Assembly: GCF_026213295.1 (NCBI RefSeq)
Contig: NC_079427.1
Location: forward strand, 1,111,758-1,175,757
Reading direction: 5' to 3'
Source of the DNA: Gadus chalcogrammus
Lineage: Eukaryota > Chordata > Actinopteri > Gadiformes > Gadidae
Length of the DNA stretch: 64,000 bases
Part shown: piece by piece, positions 54,578 to 64,000 of the stretch
Layout: the number at the start of each line of letters is the position of its first letter
Position numbering within the stretch: the first letter of the stretch is position 1
The notes under the pieces: generated by a model
Databases searched by the model: none
The model's input: only the letters and a program-made list of their open reading frames with translations
What the model was told of the DNA's origin: nothing
Program-made: the position numbers and the translations under genes

Positions 54578-54826
54578 ACAGTATAGGTTAATGCTGTATA
54601 TTTACTTTCTCTTTATATCTTATTGTTTTATTAAAAGGTTTTTCAAAATGACAACCTGTTGAAAACATCTTGCAAACTTCTGACCAACACCAGCTGAAGG
54701 AACAATCCTTAATGGAGAACCAGCTGTGACCCTTTGGAAGACTTGGACAAATAAAAGAAAGATCTTTCATACTTATTTTTTTAAGAAATATAATTGAACA
54801 TTGCGTCCTATGTTGTCCTCCAAGCC

Positions 54827-55036
54827 ATTTTTTGAGTTTAGGCAGACATTGAGGTAGAAAGTCCGGAGAAGGACACCTAACCTTAGTAAAAGAAAAATAT
54901 GAACCAACCTGTCTATGAGAAGCTTGTTTCTTGAGGAACCCTGACGCTCTACTGGTCTGACCGCTGGTGACGCCCCGCTGCGCTGGTCTGTCGCTCCACT
55001 GGTCTGACGCTCCACTGGTCTGAGTCCGGACCGCTG
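54827..55036. repeat. segment B', duplicated at 56729-56900
   Basis: GAGTTTAGGCAGACATTGAG, GGAGAAGGACACCTA, CCTTAGTAAAAGAAAAA, AACCAACCTGTC and TTTCTTGAGGAACCCTGACG are shared in order with segment B at 56.7 kb. Both run into TCTGACGCTCCAC-type repeats. Confidence 0.85.
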
Positions 55037-55115
55037 GTCTGAGATCCTTAAGGAACCCTCCCTTCCGTACCGGCGGTTTGAGTTTGGTTCAGTGAAGTGA
55101 TCTCGGTCACAAGAT

Positions 55116-55140
55116 TCGATTCAACTTTATTGTCAGTGTG
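55116..55140. repeat. retroposon tail motif
   Basis: GATTCAACTTTATTGTCAGT is the short conserved 3' motif of many fish LINE-mobilised repeats. Confidence 0.45.
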
Positions 55141-55858
55141 CAGAGCAGTAGGCCTACCATTCAACCAATCAGAGTCACTGGGTCTTTAGGGGCGGGTTGG
55201 TTTTATCTCCTGGCTCTCCTCTCCACACCTCCGATCCCCTCCTCTCCTCTCTTCCTCTCCTCTCCTCTCGACTTGGAAATGGGCAGGGTCAGATCAAAGC
55301 AGGGCCTTGTCAGCAGACAAACAGCGTTCCAATCTCAGTACAAATACTAATCTAAATCGATATAATACTGCCTATATTTTAAACAACTACATATATTTGA
55401 AATGCTACATGCCCTGCTTTTCACAAAATTTGAAGGCACTTACAATAAATATATGACGCAAATAACATTTCCATTTCAATTTGTGTCATACCATAGTCGG
55501 CCTCCCTCCCATGCCACCATCCTCCCCGGATCAGTGGGGCCGGTCTCTGTAGGGGAGATCCCAGGTGGGCCCTGAAGCAAGGGGGTCCAGTCCCAGGGGA
55601 CCTCCTGGCTCCTGGCTCGCCTACCTCCCAGTGAGGCGTTGGACCGTCTAATGGCCCGGGTGGACAGAGGAGTTCTTCAGTCTGTTGGTGTTGAGGAGCA
55701 TCCTGTCGCTGAACCAGCTCCGCTCAAAGTTCAAGTTCAAAAATACTATATATATACTTCTTGTGCAGTAGATAGTGTGCAAATCCAAGTCACACACAAT
55801 CACACACACAATAAAAAAGACAAAAACAATCAATAAGTAGCAGTCAATATATCTATGC

Positions 55859-55861
<3 letters not shown>

Positions 55862-55950
<89 letters not shown>

Positions 55951-55958
55951 TATATATG
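55862..55958. repeat. (TA)n microsatellite
   Basis: About 45 TA units, ending in AAATATATATGCATACATA. It interrupts the LINE fragment. Confidence 0.96.
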
Positions 55959-56000
55959 CATACATAAAAGCAGAGGAGCAGCATATCCAAAAGTGTGAGT

Positions 56001-56022
56001 GGGGGGGGGGGGGGGGGGGGGG
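56001..56022. repeat. poly(G) run
   Basis: 22 consecutive G. Confidence 0.95.
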
Positions 56023-56523
56023 TGTTATCTACGGTTACCAGATATCCTCCACACATCGCCCAACCCCCCTCCTCGGGTTGCTTATGACCGTGTACAGACG
56101 ATGGCTGACGTTGTCCAGAATAGCCAGCAGTTTGTTGGACGTTCTCCTCTCTGCGGCTGACACCAGAGAGTCCAGCTCCAATCTGAACTGGTCCAGGACG
56201 TGGTCTGGACTTCCCATAGTCTATGACCAGCTCTTTGGTTTTCGACGTGTTGAGCTGCAGGTGGTTTGTGTGGCACCAAATTTGAAAGTCCCTCACAAGG
56301 CTCCTGTACTCCTCGTCACTATCACCCCTTCTGCCTCCCACGATGGCCGTGTTATCAGCATATGGACATGTTTTCATGTTGGTGGTCAACGGTCCAGAGG
56401 GCTCTGTGCTGCACCCCTTACAAGACCTCCGCCCATGGAGAGGGTGTTAACATGTTTTTATATCATGGCCCTCGTTGATATCAGACAGACCACTCTCTAT
56501 CTCCCTCCCAAGTCATTCTGAAC

Positions 56524-56725
56524 AATCAGGTACTTACAGACTAATAGTGTCAAGGCATAAACGATTAGCCACCTCTTCCCTGTACCATGTGCTCAGCTGC
56601 ATGAACCAAGACCAACTGAACCATTATAAAGAATCATCAATATCACCAATATGTATCTGCATAACCAAATGTGTTCAAATTAAGTCAGCACATTCAAGTG
56701 GACTCTTAAAGCATACTTTAAGTTT
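56524..56725. repeat. segment A, paralogue of 49655-49860
   Basis: Matches A' next to the TRIM gene. It ends only a few bases before segment B, whereas A' and B' are about 5 kb apart with the TRIM gene between them. Confidence 0.75.
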
Positions 56726-56728
56726 GAG

Positions 56729-56844
56729 TTTAGGCAGACATTGAGGCAGAAATGCCCGGAGAAGGACACCTAGCCTTAGTAAAAGAAAAAAACGAACCAA
56801 CCTGTCCAGGAGAAGCTCGTTTCTTGAGGAACCCTGACGCTGCC
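56729..56844. repeat. segment B, paralogue of 54827-55036
   Basis: GAGTTTAGGCAGACATTGAG through TTTCTTGAGGAACCCTGACG, as in B'. It passes directly into the minisatellite at 56845. Confidence 0.85.
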
Positions 56845-57672
56845 CTGGTCTGACCCTCCACGGGTCTGACCCTCCGGACCGCTGGTCTGACCCTCCACGG
56901 GTCTGACCCTCCACGGGTCTGACCCTCCGGACCACTGGTCTGACCCTCCACTGGTCTGACCCTCCGGACCACGGGTCTGACCCTCCGCTGGTCTGACCCT
57001 CCACGGGTCTGACCCTCCGCTGGTCTGACCCTCCACGGGTCTGACCCTCCGGACCGCTGGTCTGACCCTCCACGGGTCTGACGCTCCGGACCGCTGGTCT
57101 GACCCTCCACGGGTCTGACCCTCCGGACCGCTGGTCTGACCCTCCACGGGTCTGACCCTCCGGACCGCTGGTCTGACCCTCCACGGGTCTGACCCTCCAC
57201 GGGTCTGACCCTCCGGACCGCTGGGCTGACCCTCCGGACCGCTGGGCTGACCCTCCACGGGTCTGACGCTCCGGACCGCTGGTCTGACCCTCCGGACCGC
57301 TGGGCTGACCCTCCACGGGTCTGACGCTCCGGACCGCTGGTCTGACCCTCCACGGGTCTGACGCTCCGGACCGCTGGTCTGACCCTCCACGGGTCTGACG
57401 CTCCGGACCGCTGGTCTGACCCTCCACGGGTCTGACCCTCCGGACCGCTGGTCTGACCCTCCACGGGTCTGACCCTCCGGACCGCTGGTCTGACCCTCCA
57501 CGGGTCTGACGCTCCGGACCGCTGGTCTGACCCTCCACGGGTCTGACGCTCCGGACCGCTGGGCTGACCCTCCGGACCGCTGGGCTGACCCTCCGGACCG
57601 CTGGGTTGACCCTCCACGGGTCTGACCCTCCACGGGTCTGACCCTCCGGACCGCTGGTCTGACCCTCCACTG
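56845..57672. repeat. minisatellite CGGACCGCTGGTCTGACCCT / CCACGGGTCTGACCCT
   Basis: Two unit types of 18-20 bp alternate with some doubling, about 44 in all. Three overlapping reverse-strand frames of 295-331 aa are repeat products. Confidence 0.95.
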
Positions 57673-57679
57673 GTACCTA

Positions 57680-58640
57680 GACCTTACATACACACACGGA
57701 TCTGACTGGGGATAGGATAGGTTCATTCACTTGAGGTAAAAAGGTTACGTTAATAAACTGTTTATTCTCTTGCCAGAAGGACTATCTAGACTAGGCTACT
57801 TATAAATAATTATAAATATTTGTACTTTTATTTATTTTTTTAACCCAACAATTATATTCGGGGCCAATTAAACAGGGTATGTGATTAGGATGTCTGGGTT
57901 CAGGGCCTAATCGACCAGGCAAACACGCGTCCTGCCGTCCTCAGAGCACCAGGAAACTCACCAAGTTCCAGGTGGTCAATATTTAGCTCAGACGTCGTTC
58001 ACTCAATACATTCATGATCCAAAATCTGACCGCAGCTGACCTCAGATCTGGTGAACTGTGCTTTTACTTCTATCATTTTATATGCGTCGACTAATCCTGT
58101 TGCTGGAGGCAGAGTTATTTATGGACAAATTAGACCAGCACATGAACATATTAAAACGTAAATACAGACATTCCTGTATAATTAAGGTGTACGACAGCTC
58201 CCTCTGCTGGACAACAGTCTCACACCAAACTACATTTTCCGTTCGAACCAACGTAGCAATAGTACATTGATGCGAGACGGGTTGGTGGATTGAACGTGTT
58301 GTAGTAGCGGAGAATGGCCTGCGGGGCAGTATGTACATTGTTAAATACAAGAATATCCTTGAATTTAGTAGTAATATGGAGGTTTCGTATTTTTACAAAA
58401 TGGATTATGTGAAAATTGCTGAATAACATTCATGTATATAATGTATTGCAGGAGTTTAGCTTTACATTAACCAAGTTGAAAGACAAAAAAATGAACCGCA
58501 CCAAATATGTAGAAGTCAATGTGGGATTTTAATATATAAACAAAAGCACTTGACAGAAGTTGAATACAATTTTGTAAAGGGAAGCAGAGGAAAACATTTT
58601 CCCAAATGAATGTTTTCAAAATATCACCACCATTCCGAAA
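57680..58640. other. intergenic, nothing recognised
   Basis: AT-rich, no supported gene or repeat. Confidence 0.4.
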
Positions 58641-59214
58641 GCAAGTGAAGAGGTTTGTGTTAAAGCAGTCCTCCCTGACCAGCTCTGTCCCTGACTCTAA
58701 ACCCTGACTCTCAACCCTAACGCTGAACCCTCTGAGGGCAGGAAGACGCGCCTTCCGTGTAAAGGTTCGAACCACAGAGAAGGAAGAAGAAGAGGAAGCA
58801 GTAGAGAGTAGTGAAGTAGTGAGGTTAGTGACAGACGTGATGGAAAGGCGTGTGGAAGCACACGGCTACATGTGGGGTCAAGAAGATCACTCCCACTGGA
58901 GGTCATTAATCCATCAGCCTCAGACTGCTGAGCTCAGCAGGTCTTCTGGAAGAAGAGGCTAAGATGAACTGAGGAGATGGGACCAGCAGGATGTCAGGTT
59001 CAGTTGGGGTTCAGCTCAGGTGTGTCTGCCCCCGACCAAACAGGATCAGGTGAGGATCAGCTCAGGTGTTTCTGCCCGGAACAAAGAAGGACATTGATTA
59101 GGTTCAATATTCAAAAGATGCAACATTATCTGAACCGAAGATTAGTCATTAAGGAGCAGGCAGGCTTTAGGGGCCTTGCTCAAGGAAGCATCACTGTATT
59201 CTGAGGACTTGAAC
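58641..59214. repeat. tandem segmental duplication, copy 1
   Basis: Starts GCAAGTGAAGAGGTTTGTGT. It matches 59701-60272 at an offset of about 1060 bp with few differences. The reverse-strand frame starting MTSSGSDLLDPTCSRVLPHA (69 aa) has the same protein in both copies. Confidence 0.93.
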
Positions 59215-59289
59215 CCTGCACCATTGGTTTGAGAGTTTAACCCCCAACCCCCTACCTTGTCCACTATGTCCAGATAATGGAAACTTATG

Positions 59290-59373
59290 AGGAATCCTTG
59301 ATGGTAGAGTTCTGGTGGTCCTCAGGATTTGCCTTCCAGATGTACGGCTTCTCCATCAGTCCAGATTCCTGGT
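59290..59373 (-). other. exon-like module 1 (degenerate)
   Basis: Homologous to the modules below (ACCAGGAATCTGGACTGATG ... ATCAAGGATTCCTC), but the donor reads ATAAGT and the acceptor CCCG, so both splice sites are lost. Confidence 0.5.
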
Positions 59374-59600
59374 CGGGTTAAAAACATAATTTGTCTCTAA
59401 TGTAAGGTAACAAACACCGTAGTAGTTTGTCTTTAATGTAAGATCACAAACACAGGAGTAGTTGGGCTCTAATGGCACGTAACAAAGTAGAAGCTGTAGT
59501 TTTTCTGGTAAACAACCAGAGTAGTATGCCGTAACTTGTACTGGACAAACTAATCCTGCGTTACAACAAGTCCACTCTGTTTATTTTATGCAAACTTACG

Positions 59601-59679
59601 AGGATCCTTGTTGGTGGAGTGATGTCGTCCTCCAGAGTCTTGGCTCGTCCATCAGCTCTCCTCAGCCAGAGTCCTGGTC
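59601..59679 (-). other. 79-nt exon-like module 2
   Basis: TTCCAG before ACCAGGACTCTGGCTG and CTC/GTAAGT after. Splice sites intact on the reverse strand; no long frame shared with the other modules. Confidence 0.55.
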
Positions 59680-59700
59680 TGGAACAAACAGCACGTGAAA

Positions 59701-60272
59701 GCAAGTGAAGAGGTTTGTGTTAAAGCAGTCCTCCCTGACCAGCTCTGTCCCTGACTCTAAACCCTGACTCTCAACCCTAACGCTGAACCCTCTGAGGGCA
59801 GGAAGACGCGCCTTCCGTGTAAAGGTTCGAACCACAGAGAAGGAAGAAGAAGAGGAAGCAGTAGAGAGTAGTGAAGTAGTGAGGTTAGTGACAGACGAGA
59901 GGGAAAGGCGTGTGGAAGCACACGGCTACATGTGGGGTCAAGAAGATCACTCCCACTGGAGGTCATTAATCCATCAGCCTCAGACTGCTGAGCTCAGCAG
60001 GTCTTCTGGAGGACGAGGCTCAGATGAACTGAGGAGACGGGACCAGCAGGATGTCAGGTTCAGTTGGGGTTCAGCTCAGGTGTGTCTGCCCCCGACCAAA
60101 CAGGATCAGGTGAGCTTCGGCTCAGGTGTTTCTGCCCGGACCAAACAAGGACATTGATTAGGTTCAATATTCAAAAGATGCAACATTATCTGAACCAAAG
60201 ATGTCATTAAGGAGCAGGCAGGCTTTAGGGGGCCTTGCTCAAAGACGCATCACTGTATTCTGAGGACTTACC
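59701..60272. repeat. tandem segmental duplication, copy 2
   Basis: Second copy of 58641-59214. Small indels and about a dozen substitutions by eye. Confidence 0.93.
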
Positions 60273-60304
60273 TAGTCCACTATGTCCAGATAATGCAAAC
60301 ATAC

Positions 60305-60383
60305 GAGGATCCTGGTTGGTAGAGTGATGTCGTCCTCCAGAGTCTTGGCTCGTCCATCAGCTCTCCTCAGCCAGAGTCCTGGT
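60305..60383 (-). other. 79-nt exon-like module 3
   Basis: TTCCAG/ACCAGGACT and CCTC/GTATGT. Nearly identical to module 2. Confidence 0.55.
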
Positions 60384-60488
60384 CTGGAACAAACAGCGCG
60401 AGTCTGGCCCCAACGTCTGTAACAAACATGTAGTTTGTCTTATTTTTAAGCCCTTTATTCCCAGTTTGTTTGGTTAATACAAACTTAC

Positions 60489-60567
60489 AACCCTGGTTGG
60501 TAGAGTGATGGTCATCCTCCAGATTCACGGCTCCCCTACCAGCTCGCCTCGGCTCCAGAAACACGTT
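60489..60567 (-). other. 79-nt exon-like module 4
   Basis: Acceptor TTACTAG, donor GGTT/GTAAGT. The frame NVFLEPRRAGRGAVNLEDDH then HSTNQG is open across the exon. Confidence 0.5.
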
Positions 60568-60663
60568 CTAGTAAGAAAACACAGCGGTAGTTGGTTAACG
60601 CATGTCAAAGTAACAGCTGTATTTTGCCCTTTAAGTCAACCATGTAAGTAAATAAAAAGTAAC

Positions 60664-60744
60664 GAAGACTCCTTGTTGGTCGATTCCTAGTCGTCCTCCA
60701 GCGTCTCAGCTCCTCCAGCAGCTCTCCTCAGCCAGAGTCCTGGT
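60664..60744 (-). other. 81-nt exon-like module 5
   Basis: TTCCAG acceptor, donor CTTC/GTTACT (weak). CTGGAGGACGAC motif as in the others. Confidence 0.45.
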
Positions 60745-60822
60745 CTGGAACAAACAGCACGAGTCTGGCCCCAACGTCTGGTAACAAACATGTAGTTTGT
60801 CTTATTTTTAAGCCCTTTATTT

Positions 60823-61112
60823 CCTCAAGACTCACCTGTTCAGAGTCCACCTCGACACTGCATAGCCACCCTCCCCCTGCTGGCCACCATTGTACACTGT
60901 ATTATATTATAGTACTTAACTGTGTAGCAACTGCAGTAGCTGCTATCATTGCTGTAACACGGGGAATTGATTAGCCTAGCGATTGTGGTACTTGCACTTG
61001 GTTCTATGGACATCCTTTCTGTACCGACAGCGATATATTGATGCACTTCTTGTGACAAATTTACTTATTTTAGGTCGCTTTGGATAAAAGCGTCTGCTAA
61101 ATGCCCTAAATG
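60823..61112. mobile_element. teleost retroposon insertion
   Basis: It ends with TCGCTTTGGATAAAAGCGTC then TGCTAAATGCCCTAAATGTA, the very common fish retroposon 3' end. It sits between modules 5 and 6, interrupting the duplicated unit. Related fragment at 15520-15760. Confidence 0.75.
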
Positions 61113-61147
61113 TAAATTTCCAGTTTGATTGGTTAATACAAACTTAC

Positions 61148-61226
61148 AATTCTTGTTGGTAGAGTGATGGTCATCCTCCAAATTCACGGCTCCCCTACCA
61201 GCTCGCCTCGGCTCCAGAAACACGTT
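61148..61226 (-). other. 79-nt exon-like module 6
   Basis: Copy of module 4 (acceptor TTACTAG, donor GTAAGT), about 657 bp further on. Confidence 0.5.
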
Positions 61227-61322
61227 CTAGTAAGAAAACACAGCGGTAGTTGGTTAACGCATGTCAAAGTATCAGCTGTATTTTGCCCTTTAAGTCAACC
61301 ATGCAAGTAAATAAAAGGTTAC

Positions 61323-61403
61323 GAAGACTCCTTGTTGGTCGATTCCTAGTCGTCCTCCAGCGTCTCAGCTCCTCCAGCAGCCCTCCTCAGACAGAGTCCT
61401 GGT
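61323..61403 (-). other. 81-nt exon-like module 7
   Basis: Copy of module 5. TTCCAG acceptor, donor CTTC/GTAACC. Confidence 0.5.
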
Positions 61404-62812
61404 CTGGAACAAACAGCGGAAGTCCTGCTTCAACATGTGGTACAACAAATGTAGTCGCAGTAGTGTGCGGTGCCCCTTCATTTCGGTGGGGCAGAAACTA
61501 CTGGCGTATGACCACACCCACAATTTAGATATTTTTAACATGTATATTTTGAGCTACATTAAAACATGTTAACTAAACTAATTGTGAGTAAGAATTAAAA
61601 ATAAACTAATAGCCTAATGTTACTGCACGCTTTTGAAGTGCCATCCGCAACACTCGTCATATGAAGTCCCTTATAGGGAAGTTATTTCTTCCATATTTTA
61701 TTTTAACAGGCTTAGCGAGTGCATTGCAAATACATGAAAAGTAGAAATTCAAGTCATCAATCAAGCACACCTTCGATTTGGAACTTGGCCCGACGATGTG
61801 TGCAAATCTCTCAATAACAACACTTCTGAAATCAGATGTTCCTCAATAACAGCTGTTTAAATCAGGTATGAAATTAGGTATACAATTTCAATACCTGCTG
61901 AAATAAATAAATAGTCTTCAATGCCGAAAGATACAGGCGGAGTAATTCAACCATGTCCTAGAATATGACCATGGGGCAGACTACTTTACGACCATATGGG
62001 CGTCTTATAAAGCGGATTGCGATTCATATTGCAGCCTGCAGGGTAATGCAAGAAACATACGGAGGGACACGGTCGTTGAGCTCCGCTGCACGACTCCATC
62101 AGCACGGCTCCTCCATCAGCTCCATCAGCTCCTTCAGCACGGCTCCTCCAGACATGGATTCCTGGTCTGGTTACGAACACAGTTGTCTCAGCAGTAAATC
62201 ACCTGGGGACGCAACACACCCCACCTCCTGCATCTGAGGTTCACTTGTAAAATGGAAGACAAATTTAAACACTTAAATTAGACAACGTCTGCAGATTGTC
62301 GCACTACGGTCGTAGCAGCACTAGTAACAATAATGGCTCATACGACTCCTACATAACCCCCGTATGAATTAACTAAAATCACAGCTTGGCACAGATTTAA
62401 AGTCATAAAATTATCAAAAGCCGACCTAAACTACCGTGGATTGTACTGCTTCAGATGAGCTTGGTGATGGTTACCCTTTGGTCCGGTGCTGCAGGCCCCT
62501 GGTCTCCAGCCTCAGTCTCCGGTCCACCCTGGCACCACAAGCCTCTGGTCCCCAGCCTCTCAGCCTCGCCTTTCAGCTATAGCGCAGGTTTATATCAGCA
62601 TTTGCCCAACAATAAACTTAATTGACTCATCCGAGTTACACAATTAATTGAACCATTATTTTATAACTCAAGGCTAGAGAAGACTTGAGACCAGACATGA
62701 GCATCCCGTTTTTGGGAATGAAGACAGAGCAGTCCACAAGTTTAAAGAAGTGGTACAGGCCATGCATTGAAACTGACCCGAGAGGACTCTACTCACACAC
62801 CAGAGCACTGAC
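61404..62812. other. intergenic or intron, further degenerate modules
   Basis: At 62070-62170 the reverse strand has CCAGACCAGGAATCCATGTC and repeated GGAGCTGATGGAG, resembling the start of module 1. At 62460-62580 it has an exon-like block between CTATAG and GTAACC. No product is recognised. Confidence 0.35.
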
Positions 62813-62898
62813 CTGTTCTGGAGGACTTCTGACAGGAGGTGGAGGTCTGGCTTTGGATGAGGAGTTGGAGGTCTTGCTCTTGGTGAGGAGGCAGACAC
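62813..62898 (-). CDS. splice-flanked exon-like frame of unknown gene
   Basis: Acceptor TTTGTCCCAAG, donor AACAG/GTCAGT. The frame VSASSPRARPPTPHPKPDLH then LLSEVLQNR is open and proline-rich. It lies upstream, on the same strand, of the module array and could be part of the same transcript. Family not recognised. Confidence 0.3.
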
Positions 62899-62899
62899 C

Positions 62900-64000
62900 T
62901 TGGGACAAACTACATGTTACTTTTTTAACCTTGTACAGTTCTAGAGTATCTTCTACTGTAACATGTGGGAAGGATGGACATTATTTTATCTTTGATATCA
63001 TCAAGTTGGTAACTCTGCACCAAAGTCATTGTTTAACGTCATTCGATTGGGTAGGGTTTAACTTAACTGTGGCAATTAATGACAGCAGATTTTCAGAACA
63101 TACAAAAGCTGAACTAACAAACACTAAGCAGTATTGATATTTAATCAAATTTACTCATCTTAGCCATATTCAGGTGCTGTGTTCCGTTGAAGAAATGTCA
63201 AATTGTCTTCCACCTTGAAATGATTTTCAGCCTTCACTGATTTCAAAAATGGGCCCGCAAGTAGAAGGCCGTTTTGTACGCAGCGAGAGTCCCGTCAACG
63301 TGGTTAAAAGTATGGCGCAACCATCGGAAATTAACATATTGTACGACGTACGTGTTGGTATGTATTTAATCTCAAACTTAAGTTGTTTAAGATGAGGGGC
63401 AACAATTCCCTATGGAAACCGACTGAAAAATAGTTTCCGTTGGCAACGGCTCGAGGTTACGCAAATACAATCTAGACCGTTGAGCCAGATTCCCTCAGGG
63501 GACTCCCGTCCAACTAACTGCCAGGTGGTTTCTTATGGCTGTCAAGACTACAACGTTCTATGCTAACCATTGGGACTAAATCAAGTGACCGCACACAGTA
63601 ACTTCCACGGCGGGAAGGACAAACCGTCCGACAGGAATCCGAACATTCCGGCCGGAACCAACCAAAGAAAAAACAGAACCAGTGCCTCACCTTGAGCTGA
63701 ACGGCGGAAGATCCTGAAGTCCAGCGATGGTCTTCATTAAAACACAGCCAACAGACTTACCTTGAGGAGATCTGTTTGTTGCTGTTGGTCATTACATGAT
63801 TATGCACCCAGTGTGTACACGTTATATCACTCAAAACCGTACGAAGGACCATACTACCATGTACGTCCCACAACAACTTTAAACCTCAAATCCTTGCCTA
63901 AGAACAATGGAATCATACAATACAAAACAGTGTCCACATTTTACAATTATCTAGATTATTCAGGGTACAAACCATACAGAGCAAATCTAAATGTTGTGCT
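62900..64000. other. no gene recognised
   Basis: On the reverse strand two donor-like sites (CTCAAG/GTAAGT near 63762 and CTCAAG/GTGAGG near 63693) suggest 5' exons of a reverse-strand transcript, but nothing coding can be supported. Confidence 0.3.

Larger units (their letters stand above)
55628..56420 (-). pseudogene. LINE reverse transcriptase fragment
   Basis: Reverse-strand frames give CPYADNTAIVGGRRGDSDEE, YRSLVRDFQIWCHTNHLQLN and TSKTKELVIDYGKSRP. This is the RT active-site block YADD ... HLQLNVTKTKEMVVDF of fish LINEs, with YADN instead of YADD. After an AT microsatellite the C-terminal piece WFSDRMLLNTNRLKNSSVHP follows. Several frameshifts are present. Confidence 0.8.

Noticed and set aside
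56675..57726. Three reverse frames of 295-331 aa (Arg/Pro/Gly-rich repeats)
   Set aside because: All three frames are open in the same minisatellite, which shows the openness comes from the repeat.
59290..61403. Exon modules assigned to fish NLRC3-like N-terminal repeats
   Set aside because: The short repeated exon layout is reminiscent, but none of the characteristic SCVSMKSD-type residues are present and frames are not maintained.

Overview
The window looks like a teleost fish nuclear chromosome. The genes are split by GT-AG introns and include a TRIM/B30.2 gene of the type expanded in fish. There are many hAT-type and TTAA-target DNA transposons, LINE fragments of fish type, and about thirty micro- and minisatellite arrays. 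One run of 100 Ns (36852-36951) is an assembly gap. The tandem-repeat density is extreme and may point to a gadid-like fish, but that is only an inference. No bacterial, viral or CRISPR content was found.

Layout. 1-2.5 kb, + strand: polr2d (RNA polymerase II subunit RPB4), four coding exons and a poly(A) signal. The vertebrate stop codon after the terminal FQY appears lost, giving a low-complexity tail. 5.5-22.9 kb, - strand: a glycosyltransferase family 92 (DUF23) gene, reconstructed here from at least eight exons with compatible phases, from a type II signal anchor (exon 1, about 22.8 kb) to the stop at 5540. Nearly every intron carries a minisatellite. 36.1-36.85 kb, - strand: the large 3' exon of a ZFP36L1/L2-type mRNA-decay zinc-finger gene, cut by the assembly gap inside the first CCCH finger. 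50.1-51.8 kb, - strand: a single-exon RING/B-box/coiled-coil/B30.2 TRIM gene broken by a 49-bp tandem duplication and lacking two B-box zinc ligands. 58.6-62.9 kb: an array of recently duplicated modules with repeated 79/81-nt exon-like segments flanked by splice sites on the - strand, gene unknown.

Between the genes are transposons, many with readable target-site duplications. These include hAT elements at 13.1, 20.2, 23.3, 30.3 and 37.0 kb, nested hAT MITEs at 9.55 and 12.1 kb, and three TTAA-flanked elements at 0.66, 10.4 and 48.55 kb. There are also fold-back palindromes (18.35, 19.3, 28.6 kb), LINE fragments (21.2, 44.9, 52.0, 55.6 kb) and long VNTRs. The genes do not form a pathway; they are ordinary neighbours. 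The most interesting signals are structural: noncanonical or repeat-embedded splice sites, the polr2d stop loss, the decayed TRIM locus with a possible deleted sister copy, and the unexplained splice-flanked exon array.
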